A DNA stretch of 64,000 nt from PALSA-350 sp963826875 (GTDB lineage Bacteria > Acidobacteriota > Terriglobia > Terriglobales > Acidobacteriaceae): contig CAWGYP010000023.1 of NCBI GenBank assembly GCA_963826875.1, forward strand, positions 434,001 to 498,000. Reading direction: 5' to 3'. Both the position numbers and the translations under genes were made by a program. The notes under the pieces are model-generated. The model saw only the letters and a list, made by a program, of their open reading frames with translations, did no database searches and was not told where the DNA came from. Shown here piece after piece: positions 17,944-25,950 of this stretch. Position 1 is the first letter of the stretch, and each line of letters begins with the position of its first letter.

Positions 17944-18522
17944 ATGAACTTATCATGGGTAAAGCTGATCCTTTTTGCAGGAGTTGCGGTTTCAGCTCAG
18001 GCGCAAACCGGATCGAACCCGCCATCTAACAACACCATATCCCCACCGCCGCGGAGTCTCGATCGGCCGCCTTCGCCGCCCGATGCGCCGCTTCCGGATG
18101 TTGACAGTGTTCCCTCTCCGGCCGGCCCGGTAAAATCGAAAGTAAAACGAGCGCTCGATCGACTTACCCCCAACTGCGTCGACGTCGTCTATCACTCATG
18201 CTGGTCTTCGCCTGCAGGGGATCCATCGCGCTTGCCGGAAGCGGAGCGGGAAGCCCAAAGAAATCGCGAGGCAGGAGAGATTTATTACAGCAACAAGAAT
18301 TACAAGGGATCGGAATCCCGCTTTCGTGAAGCCTTGCGATACCAACCAGCGGATCCTGTAGCGACTTTTGAGCTTGCCGAGTCGCTAGACAAGCTCGGCC
18401 GAAGAGCCGAGGCCCGGGATTTTTATCAGACCTATTTGAGTATTCTGCCGGATGGTCCATCCGCCGCAAGAGCCAAGAAGGCTCTGAAACGTTTACCAAG
18501 TCCATCCAGTTCCGCCCGATAG
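17944..18522 (+). CDS. secreted proline-rich TPR protein
   Basis: A 192-residue exported protein. A signal peptide (ILFAGVAVSAQA) is followed by a Pro/Ser-rich linker (residues 25-65), a short segment with two cysteines (PNCVDVVYHSC) that could form a disulfide, and then about two TPR units (EIYYSNKNYKGSESRFREAL, DPVATFELAESLDKLGRRAEA). TPR proteins of this kind scaffold complexes; the partner is not visible. The preceding 290 bp (17651-17943) hold nothing I recognise. Confidence 0.72.
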   Translation: MNLSWVKLILFAGVAVSAQAQTGSNPPSNNTISPPPRSLDRPPSPPDAPLPDVDSVPSPAGPVKSKVKRALDRLTPNCVDVVYHSCWSSPAGDPSRLPEAEREAQRNREAGEIYYSNKNYKGSESRFREALRYQPADPVATFELAESLDKLGRRAEARDFYQTYLSILPDGPSAARAKKALKRLPSPSSSAR

Positions 18523-18729
18523 CACCTTGACACCTTGAATGCTGGTTGAGGAACAGCAGGTCCCTACGCTGCGTTAGGGCGTGAACGAGGCTGTGAACAT
18601 TCACTGGCGTGATCGAGAGAGATTCGATCAGCTTCCATCTCTGTTCGGGTGCTTCTCAACGCCAAACCTTTAAGAAGTCGGTGGTCACCAAAGCGGGGAA
18701 TGGTGGACTTACTGTCGTTTGCAGGCGAC

Positions 18730-20970
18730 TCAAAATTTCTCGACCATCCAGGCATTATTGTCGCCCGGAGTTGGTATCTCTAAAATCCCGTGTCGCCCGT
18801 TGGGAGACTGAATGAAGAAGGCGAAATTAGAATCCGCTTGCCCTTCAATGACCACCTCCGCCTTCCCTGTTCGATTGAGGGCAAGAATCACTGGGACGCC
18901 TGCCGGCGTGATGCTCCGTATGAAGACTCTCGCACCATCGGCTGACCAGTCGACGTTAAACACCGGCCAGTCGTTCAGGCTAACATCGTGAGCGGCACCG
19001 GTGTCCGGTGAGAGAAATCGAATTCGATGCGGGGCGAGGACGAGTGCAAGCCGCGATCCATCCGGGGAAAGACTCCAGTTTGATCCGCCACTCGGAATTC
19101 TCGTAATCTCGCGACCTGGACCGTTCTCCAGATCGAACGAGGCAAGAATGTGATCGTATCCCACGAGCTTGCTGAAAATGCACAATTGCGATGGAGCCCG
19201 CGCACACTGGTAATTGCTGATTCCGTTTTCCCGCAGAACCAACCGGGGAGGCCCTCCGGCCAAAGGCTTGGACATCAAGGATGCAGGCAGCGAACGATCG
19301 CCTGGCTGCGATTCAACAAGATAAAGTACTCGCAAACCATCCGCGCTCAAACGCGGGAAACGCATGCTGTGCCCTTCAACGAGGACCTCGGCCGTGGTCT
19401 CGTCGATATTCTGTTTGAAAAGTTTCCAGCTACCATTCCGATCGGAAGCGAAAAGGACTGCTTTGCTGTCAGCGGTCCAGGCCGTGGCCAGACTCTCGTT
19501 GGTGTCCAGGGTCAGGCGGCGAGGCGCCTTCCACCGGTGGTTGCCCGGATCGGGTTCGGTGATAAACACCTGACGCGTTGTGTTCCCCCTCGATACAACA
19601 AGCCGCTTCCCGTCCGACGTGGCGCTCAAACCCCCAATCCACCCTTGACCCTCGGTCACCCGTTGCGGTGGGGCGGCGGCCTTCCCTGTGCGCTCGTCAA
19701 TCGAAATCGAGTTAACGCCCGTATCTTCACGTTCGCTCGCCGGATTGCTAAGGTAGGCGAAGAGAATACGTCCATTCGCAGTCCACCACAGGGGCGGCCG
19801 CAAGCGAGAATCATCCTTCAACACAACCTGTAAATCGCCACCATTCGCATCGCGAGTGAGGAGCGAGTTAGCAAACTGCGGGGGATCAGCCTGGGTAGTC
19901 GCTAAGTGGACTTCGACATACGCAAGACGTGTGCCATTTGGTGACCAAGCGGCGTGTTGGATCCAGCCATCCCCCAGGTTTGGCTGGTCCGGTTTTCTGG
20001 CCAGGGCTACTCTTCGAGCGTTTGCACCATCGGAGTCCATTGTCCAGAGCTCGCTTCCGAATTTAGGCCCGGGCACATAGGCGATCCGAGATCCATCCGG
20101 GGACACCGATCCCCCTGCCGCATCGTCCATGAGCTTTTCCGGATTGCCGCCCAAGAGGGAAACTTTCCAAAGACTGAGTGTTCTGGACGGGCCTTCTCTC
20201 CGTGTCACCAGCAGATGGGTGCCGTCGGGGAACCAGTCATCGGGCCAAGCAATGAAGTCCTTCGGCAGGCCCCAAGCGCGGGTTTCTCCGTTCGGGATTT
20301 GCCGTAGATAAAGCCCCAAATTGTCATGAAAAGCGAGATACTTGCCATCGCGCGATACAACGGCATTTTCAACGGGCGCTTCCGGTGGATTTGAGGTGAT
20401 TCGCTCTTCGGTAGCCAGATGTGGAACGAAGGGTCCGTGCACGCGTGTGCTGGCGGCCTGGCGGATCAAGAACCCCGCTGCGACAATTCCGACCGTCAAA
20501 ATGCACAGTCCAGCGAAGGACAAACCAGATAGTCTCTTGCGGCCAGGGTCGAATTGTGACTTGAGCTGCCCCTCTTCCCTGGGGGGATCTTTGGTATCGA
20601 TCTCCGGCGGAGGATGAGTTCTTTCTGTAGCGAACCCGCCTTCCTCCGCCACCACATCGCACAGAAATCGGTAGCCTATCGTGGGCACAGTTGCGATAAA
20701 TCGTGGCTCACGGCTGTCATCTCCAAGCACCCTGCGCAATGTGGCGATGCTGCGAGTGAGCGAGTTGTCAGAAACTGCACAGTCATTCCAGACCGCGTTG
20801 AGGATCTCGTCTTTCGTCACCAGTCTCCCGGGATTTCGCACCAGAAACAAAAGCACACGAAACGCCTTCGGTTCCACCGGCAGGGCTTTTCCACCCTTGA
20901 CTAGCAGGAACTCATGCTCCCTGACCTCGATGTCTTCAAACTTGAAAACAGAGAACTTATGATCCGTCAC
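18730..20970 (-). CDS. membrane-anchored winged-helix regulator with TolB-like beta-propeller
   Basis: A 746-residue CadC-like protein. Residues 5-105 form the OmpR-type winged helix (FEDIEVREHEFLLVKGG to TIGYRFLCDV), a TM helix lies at about 148-172 (SFAGLCILTVGIVAAGFLI), and the rest is a TolB/WD40-like propeller with repeated blades such as SPDGSRIAYV, SPNGTRLAYV and SPDGSRLALV. The start is a GTG at 20970. It faces a secreted retropepsin-like gene at 21074 across 103 bp, just as the TPR version faces 17171. The propeller would lie in the periplasm and could bind peptides or sugars; that is inference. Confidence 0.9.
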   Translation of the reverse strand: MTDHKFSVFKFEDIEVREHEFLLVKGGKALPVEPKAFRVLLFLVRNPGRLVTKDEILNAVWNDCAVSDNSLTRSIATLRRVLGDDSREPRFIATVPTIGYRFLCDVVAEEGGFATERTHPPPEIDTKDPPREEGQLKSQFDPGRKRLSGLSFAGLCILTVGIVAAGFLIRQAASTRVHGPFVPHLATEERITSNPPEAPVENAVVSRDGKYLAFHDNLGLYLRQIPNGETRAWGLPKDFIAWPDDWFPDGTHLLVTRREGPSRTLSLWKVSLLGGNPEKLMDDAAGGSVSPDGSRIAYVPGPKFGSELWTMDSDGANARRVALARKPDQPNLGDGWIQHAAWSPNGTRLAYVEVHLATTQADPPQFANSLLTRDANGGDLQVVLKDDSRLRPPLWWTANGRILFAYLSNPASEREDTGVNSISIDERTGKAAAPPQRVTEGQGWIGGLSATSDGKRLVVSRGNTTRQVFITEPDPGNHRWKAPRRLTLDTNESLATAWTADSKAVLFASDRNGSWKLFKQNIDETTAEVLVEGHSMRFPRLSADGLRVLYLVESQPGDRSLPASLMSKPLAGGPPRLVLRENGISNYQCARAPSQLCIFSKLVGYDHILASFDLENGPGREITRIPSGGSNWSLSPDGSRLALVLAPHRIRFLSPDTGAAHDVSLNDWPVFNVDWSADGARVFIRSITPAGVPVILALNRTGKAEVVIEGQADSNFAFFIQSPNGRHGILEIPTPGDNNAWMVEKF

Positions 20971-21073
20971 GAATCCGTCACCCGCTTTTCAGAGAATCGT
21001 CAGACTTGCGTCATTACTCCGCGATGGCACAGGGCGACATTGCATTCAGCCAACACGGCTGAGGTGATTTTCA

Positions 21074-21997
21074 GTGTCGTTCGCCAAACGCTTTGTCGCC
21101 GCGAGTCTTGCCGTCCTAGCCCTTTCCGCGCTTCATGCTGAACCACGCTGCCCGGGGAACGTCGCCGGTTTAGCGTTGCGTCGCATTCCAGACGATCTCA
21201 TCGTTGTCCGAGTCCGGATAAACCGCACCGGACCCTACGACTTCCTGGTTGACACAGGCTCCCAGATCACGACGATTGACCCTGTCCTTGCCTCGGACCT
21301 TCATTTGAGAATCGATGGCACGACGGGAGTGAGCGGCGTTGCAACCCAATCTCGGAGCGCGTTTGCCTTTCTCGACTTGATTGAGGTTGGGAATCATTCG
21401 GTCCCACAGTCTCTCGCAGTCATTCAGGACATCGCGGAGTTACAGGCAGCAGATCCCCGCATACGCGGGATACTGGGTGAGAGCTTTCTTTCGCACTTCG
21501 ATCTGCTCATCGATAACCACCAGCAAATCCTGTGCCTCGATGAGTCGAGGACCCTTGCGCAGGCGGTCAAGGGCGAACATATCCCGCTCGAGCAGCCTCA
21601 CGGTCCGCGAGACGATTTGCCGTTCACGCGGCCCATGATTGTCTCTGTGCGGCTGGCCACCGTCGATGTAGCCCCCGTGCTGCTTCGACTGGATTCGGGA
21701 AGCAACGCGGCACTACTATATGCGGCCCAGCCACGCCTTCTGAGAGCTTCCGTAAGTCGGGCTCCAGTGCTCAAGCGCGTAGTCAACGGAGTGGAGCAGG
21801 CATTCGCTGTTCTCCCCGCGCAGGACATCCTCGTGGGCGCATGTCGGGTGAGACAGATGTCATTCGTAATACCCATGAATGGAGTTGGCAGCGGTCCCAG
21901 TCCCCGCGAGGATGGCCTGCTTCCAACGAACGCTTTTGAACGTGTTTTCATTAGCTACTCGAAAAACTATGCAGCTTTGAACCCCTGGGCTCGATAG
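21074..21997 (+). CDS. secreted two-lobed aspartyl protease-like protein
   Basis: A 307-residue exported protein with a signal peptide (ASLAVLALSALHAEP). Two aspartic-protease motifs are present, FLVDTGSQITTI (about 55) and LRLDSGSNAALL (about 205), so both catalytic aspartates of a pepsin-like pair could come from one chain. The GTG at 21074 has GAGGTG 7 nt upstream. It is divergent from the winged-helix/propeller sensor. It is roughly twice the length of the one-lobed relative at 17171. Proteolytic activity is likely from the motifs but not proven. Confidence 0.82.
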   Translation: MSFAKRFVAASLAVLALSALHAEPRCPGNVAGLALRRIPDDLIVVRVRINRTGPYDFLVDTGSQITTIDPVLASDLHLRIDGTTGVSGVATQSRSAFAFLDLIEVGNHSVPQSLAVIQDIAELQAADPRIRGILGESFLSHFDLLIDNHQQILCLDESRTLAQAVKGEHIPLEQPHGPRDDLPFTRPMIVSVRLATVDVAPVLLRLDSGSNAALLYAAQPRLLRASVSRAPVLKRVVNGVEQAFAVLPAQDILVGACRVRQMSFVIPMNGVGSGPSPREDGLLPTNAFERVFISYSKNYAALNPWAR

Positions 21998-22265
21998 ATG
22001 AAGCGATCGCCCACACAACAATGGCTGCTCTTCTGTTGCATGGGCACGTGGACAGCCAATTTCGAGGCAGAGTAAGTCGTTGCAAATCAGACTAACGTTT
22101 TCATCGATTTACGGGTCTATGTCCAAATGCGCACGCGCTGTCCGAATACGGACTACCGGATGACTCAAGATTCCGTCGTCAAACGACCCGAGTTAGCAGC
22201 GAGGGCTTAAGTCGGAACACTGGGCAACGAAGACGCGTGTATCCCCCGTCTGGCGCAGGAGATCT

Positions 22266-24416
22266 TTATTTCCCCCTTGGAAAGCTATGCAGTTGCGGGC
22301 CCACGGTGTTGGAGTAATTGTAACTTTGACGGCGGTCGTCATTAATGGTCCAGAACATCGCGCCGATCATTCCCGGGTAGCCGGACGGATTGCGCAGCTT
22401 GTAGGTGCTGCCAGCGGGCGCAGTGCCGGTGATGATGTACTCCATCGCCTGCATGACAATCGCAGGCGTGGTATCCGGCGTGAGGAAGCCGACCGCGACC
22501 TTCTCTGGAGACATGGGCGGGAAGAAGTGCTTCGGATCGCCGCCTACGTTGAAGCCGTGCAGCAGGAGTTCCGTCATGGCTGCGTGGTAGTCCACACTGC
22601 CCGGCTGGTAGATTTCGCCATCGAGACCCTGCAGCGGCGGCGTGTTGTAGTCCTGCACGTCGACGAAGGAGAGTATGTCGCGGATGGCGTAGGTAATCGC
22701 CAGGTACGAACCGAATTGGCCGCCGTAGCTTGGGTAGCCGGCAGGGATCTGCGTTCCCTCAGGCACCAGGCTGATCATGAACTGGGGGCCGAAGTGATCG
22801 TGCAACTGGTGCAGGGCTGAGATCAGGTTCACGATCGAAGGCGTGGTGGGATGCTTGAAGTCCGTGTCCCCTGGATCAATCGAGAGCGAAGGGCTTTCAA
22901 AGTCGATATCGATGCCGTCGAAGCCGTATTCGCTGACAATCTGCGTGACGGTCGAGACATACACGGGCACGCGTTTCGGGTCAGCGAGGGTGAAATGCTC
23001 GCCACCCCCGCCGAGCGAGATCATGACCTTCTTCCCCTGGCTCTTCAGGTAAGCAATGTCCGCCTTAAACTGCGCAGGGTCGAGACCTGCGGGCGTATGG
23101 AACTCCATGGTGCCTTCGGGCGCGTTTTTCGCGGGGGTGGCGAAGGCGACGATGATCACGTCCCATTGGGGCGAGACCTCGCGCAGGGGGAAAATGGCAC
23201 TGGCTCTGCCGTAGCCTTCCCAGTAACCTATCAACTTGTGGCCGTTGCCCGGGCCGGCGTTTGGGATCGCAGCAACCTGGGGCGGAGGGGGAGCCGTTGC
23301 GCTTCCGTCCCAAAGGTCCTGGTGTGCCGGGCACGGCTCGGCGGCGGCGGTGAGCACGCTTGCGTCAGGGAAACTGTAAGTGCTGCCGAGACCGGCGGAA
23401 GAACCCGTATACCAGGGCACCAACGCGACGTTCTGCAAGTGATAGCTTTCGGCGCCGGCTTGCGCGACGAAGCCTGGGGATGCGGGGATCTCATTTTTGG
23501 CGTTGGTGTTGGTGGGTTCAAGCAAAAAGTACATCGAGGCAATGCCGGTGCCGCCACAGCGGCCCTGATCGCCCGCCGGCACCTGCGGGAGTCTCGTCCA
23601 GCGGGGAACGCTGTTGCCAGGCGTGGGCGTGCCATGGCCGCCATGGAAAAGAGGATCGTGCAGGGGATCGTTGATGAACTCGGCGAGCTGCTGGGTGATC
23701 GGCTGCACGTCGCGATCGTGCACCACTGCGGGCGCGGCACGCAGATAGGAGCTGAGCACGAAAGAATTGCCGGTGGCGGCGTCGATGCCGTGCGTTCCCC
23801 AGGAACAGCATTCCGTCGCGTCGCCGTCACTGTAGTAGGTCGTGTTATGGGTGACCGCAAGGATGAGTTTGCCCTCCTGCCGGGGCAGCTGCTTGAAGAT
23901 TGCCTGCTGCAGAAATTCCACATCGACGACGGCGAAGGAGGTTCCCTCCTTCTTCGAGGTGAGGATATAGCCGTAGCCCAGCGGCACGTCGATCTTGAGG
24001 GGCTTCACTTCCGGCTTGCCCAGCAGCGTATGCCAGCCCGGTTCGCCCGGGAAGGTGGTCCGCAGCAGGGCGTCTCCATATTGGGTGTGGTTGCCCGAGG
24101 AGAATGCGAACCGGGAGAAGATGGGTGAGCTCAGAATGGGGCGTACGTCTGGCGCCGCAGCCATGACGAAGGGCTTACCGTCCCTCGCCTTCGCCGCAAA
24201 CGAAAGCTCGATAGGAACCAGCACCGTGGGGATCGTCGTCGAAACTGCCTGCGCAGGATCGTGGCCCAGAAGCGTGTAAGCTTGTTGGCCGACGGTGTGG
24301 CTGAACGTGGGAGCGGTGCCCTGCGCGCAGGCAGCCGGCAGACCCAGTACGAAGAAGAAGAGCGCGCATACGCAACAGCAAAGGTCGCGGATCAAAATAT
24401 TTTTTCTCCCGAGCAA
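22266..24416 (-). CDS. secreted GH18 chitinase-like protein with large N-terminal domain
   Basis: A protein of about 710 residues. A signal peptide (CALFFFVLGLPAACA) leads into a roughly 350-residue domain I cannot assign, then a proline linker (APPPPQVAAIP) and a GH18 TIM barrel from about 390. The barrel has the strand VMISLGGGG, the catalytic DxxDxDxE motif as FDGIDIDFE, and VQDYNTPPL in place of the usual MxYD strand, as in ChiD-like enzymes. It should hydrolyse chitin or related GlcNAc polymers outside the cell. The start is uncertain: TTG at 24416, or TTG at 24395 with GGGAG upstream. The 5' flank has no operon partner. Confidence 0.88.
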   Translation of the reverse strand: MLGRKNILIRDLCCCVCALFFFVLGLPAACAQGTAPTFSHTVGQQAYTLLGHDPAQAVSTTIPTVLVPIELSFAAKARDGKPFVMAAAPDVRPILSSPIFSRFAFSSGNHTQYGDALLRTTFPGEPGWHTLLGKPEVKPLKIDVPLGYGYILTSKKEGTSFAVVDVEFLQQAIFKQLPRQEGKLILAVTHNTTYYSDGDATECCSWGTHGIDAATGNSFVLSSYLRAAPAVVHDRDVQPITQQLAEFINDPLHDPLFHGGHGTPTPGNSVPRWTRLPQVPAGDQGRCGGTGIASMYFLLEPTNTNAKNEIPASPGFVAQAGAESYHLQNVALVPWYTGSSAGLGSTYSFPDASVLTAAAEPCPAHQDLWDGSATAPPPPQVAAIPNAGPGNGHKLIGYWEGYGRASAIFPLREVSPQWDVIIVAFATPAKNAPEGTMEFHTPAGLDPAQFKADIAYLKSQGKKVMISLGGGGEHFTLADPKRVPVYVSTVTQIVSEYGFDGIDIDFESPSLSIDPGDTDFKHPTTPSIVNLISALHQLHDHFGPQFMISLVPEGTQIPAGYPSYGGQFGSYLAITYAIRDILSFVDVQDYNTPPLQGLDGEIYQPGSVDYHAAMTELLLHGFNVGGDPKHFFPPMSPEKVAVGFLTPDTTPAIVMQAMEYIITGTAPAGSTYKLRNPSGYPGMIGAMFWTINDDRRQSYNYSNTVGPQLHSFPRGK

Positions 24417-24753
24417 CAGGATACCTGCAGATACCGTTTTCGCCGCGTGGTGGCCGTATTTATGAGCCGAAGAGCCGAGCAGGGTTGTCAGGGTTCAGTT
24501 AAAGTACCGCGTCACAGTCACGAAGGTCGGCGAAAACGGGAGCTCCGCTGAGGGGACTATCGGCAAACTGGTTGAACGGGTGGGGCAGATTGGCTCAGTG
24601 AGACGGCTTGGCCCGCAACCTGGTAAGGAGTTGCAAACAGAAGTCCGTCCTCCTTAATGGCCGGGCAAGGACTACACGGCCGCATGGATGCCGTCATTCA
24701 GACTATGGAGCGCAACGTTCCTTTTCGCTGACCATGGGAGCTGGAAAATTGAG
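24417..24753. other. intergenic stretch without recognisable gene
   Basis: Between the chitinase start and the toxin-antitoxin operator I see no frame with family character, no strong ribosome site and no clear hairpin. It presumably holds the chitinase promoter. Confidence 0.5.
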
Positions 24754-24783
24754 TGTGGAGTATACTGTGGAGTAGAGTCCACA
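24754..24783 (+). promoter_or_regulatory. mazEF operator with embedded -10
   Basis: TGTGGA occurs twice in direct orientation (24754 and 24766, 12 bp apart), and the second copy forms a perfect palindrome with TCCACA (TGTGGA-gtagag-TCCACA, 24766-24783). The antitoxin ATG follows one base later. TATACT (24761-24766), a good -10, is buried between the repeats. Bound ribbon-helix-helix antitoxin would cover promoter and start, the normal autoregulation of such operons. Confidence 0.65.
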
Positions 24784-24784
24784 C

Positions 24785-25018
24785 ATGGAAACTATCCAGA
24801 TTGTTCTTGATAAAGGCCTTCTGCAAGCCACGGATCGGGCCGCGCGGCGAATGAAGCGCAACCGTTCTGCCCTGGTGCGGGAAGCTTTGCGGGAACATCT
24901 CAAGAGACTCGAAGTACGCAGCAACGAAGAGCGCGACCGGCAGGGTTATGAGAAGCAGGCGCAAGACCGTGCCGAATCTGCGCTGTGGGAGACTGAGGCG
25001 TCGTGGCCGGCAGAATAG
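24785..25018 (+). CDS. mazE: ribbon-helix-helix antitoxin (MazE/CopG-like)
   Basis: A 77-residue protein with an N-terminal ribbon-helix-helix domain: the strand METIQIVLDKGLLQ, then helices RAARRMKRNRSALVREALREHL. The charged C-terminal tail (ERDRQGYEKQAQDRAESALWETEASW) should wrap the toxin. It overlaps the toxin gene by 16 bp and has a palindromic operator immediately upstream. It would neutralise the MazF-type toxin and repress the operon as a dimer. The symbol is given by analogy to the family; the DNA-binding part is CopG-like rather than the AbrB fold of E. coli MazE. Confidence 0.88.
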   Translation: METIQIVLDKGLLQATDRAARRMKRNRSALVREALREHLKRLEVRSNEERDRQGYEKQAQDRAESALWETEASWPAE

Positions 25019-25341
25019 CACGAGGGGATGTCCGGCTTTACAGCTTTCCTTCGCCTGACAAGAAGAGACCGGTGGTGGTGCTTACACGCGATAGCGCCAT
25101 TTCCTACTTGTCGACCGTGACCGTAGCGCCCATAACCTCCACGATTCGCGGAGTGCCCTCCGAGGTTGTGTTAAGGGAAGACGATGGCATGAAGGCGCCG
25201 TGCGCTGTGAATCTGCACAACACCATCACGGTTAGTCACGATCGATTGGGAAAACGGGTAGGCCGGCTCAATTCTGTTCGAATGGACGAAATCTGTGCTG
25301 CATTGCGCTTCTCTCTGGGCTGCGATCTCACTCAGCCATAG
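25003..25341 (+). CDS. mazF: MazF/PemK-family endoribonuclease toxin
   Basis: A 112-residue toxin of the PemK/MazF fold. The N-terminal IARGDVRLYSFPSPDKKRPVVVLTRD has the usual G-D-(I/V) and RPVVVL strands, followed by VTVAPITSTIRGVPSEVVL with the conserved Thr/Ser and Arg, and NLHNTITV near the end. Members cut single-stranded RNA at short motifs and stop growth. The start is a GTG inside the antitoxin 3' end, so the two are coupled. The cut motif cannot be predicted. Confidence 0.9.
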   Translation: MAGRIARGDVRLYSFPSPDKKRPVVVLTRDSAISYLSTVTVAPITSTIRGVPSEVVLREDDGMKAPCAVNLHNTITVSHDRLGKRVGRLNSVRMDEICAALRFSLGCDLTQP

Positions 25342-25603
25342 GGTTTCTTCAGTGCCATGTCCCTTCAATGCCAGGTGGTCCCATCGGCGACATCGACCGT
25401 TTGGCTCCGGGCAGGTTTAGCGGCCGTGTGTATTTTGCGATTATCGGCCCGGAGCCGTGGCACTGCACGTAAGCCATCTTGGTGTGTGGCATGGCGAGTA
25501 CCAGTGAATCCTTTCACGGCCGCAAAACCAGCCAATCAGACATCTCCTATGGACATTGCACAGGAGTCGCGCTATCTTCTTTGCAACGGCCAAAGGAGCG
25601 ACA

Positions 25604-25948
25604 GTGAATACCAATAAATCGGAAGTGTTGCAGGGAACACTGGATCTGATGATCCTGAAGACGCTCCACGCGCTGGGTCCATTGCATGGATTCGGGATTG
25701 CACGGCGCATCGAGCAGGTGAGCGAGGATGTTTTGACGCTGAACGAGGGCACTGTATACACCTCTTTACTGAGGCTGCAACAGCAGGGCTGGATTGATTC
25801 GAAGTGGGGGACATCGGAGAACAACCGTAAGGCCAGGTTTTACTCGATTACCAGTCGGGGACGAAAGCAACTCGCAGTCGAGACGGACAATTGGGAGCGA
25901 ATTTCCGGTGTGATCGGTCGCGTTTTGCGTTTGGAAGGGGGTAAATAG
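25604..25948 (+). CDS. PadR-family transcriptional regulator
   Basis: A 114-residue PadR winged-helix repressor. The core is EVLQGTLDLMILKTL, with HGFGIARRIEQVSEDVLTLNEGTVYTSLLRLQQQGWI as recognition helix and wing, then a short dimerisation helix. The GTG at 25604 has AGGAG 6 nt upstream. Two bases separate it from the following ADOP permease, the standard PadR-ADOP pairing, so it most likely represses that operon. The inducer is unknown. The protein is clearly related to the one at 54103. Confidence 0.92.
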   Translation: MNTNKSEVLQGTLDLMILKTLHALGPLHGFGIARRIEQVSEDVLTLNEGTVYTSLLRLQQQGWIDSKWGTSENNRKARFYSITSRGRKQLAVETDNWERISGVIGRVLRLEGGK

Positions 25949-25950
25949 CT

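Noticed and set aside
22851..24128. 425-codon plus-strand frame within the chitinase gene
   Set aside because: It lies antisense to GH18 coding sequence of high GC, and its predicted protein is Arg/Gly/Val-rich without motifs.
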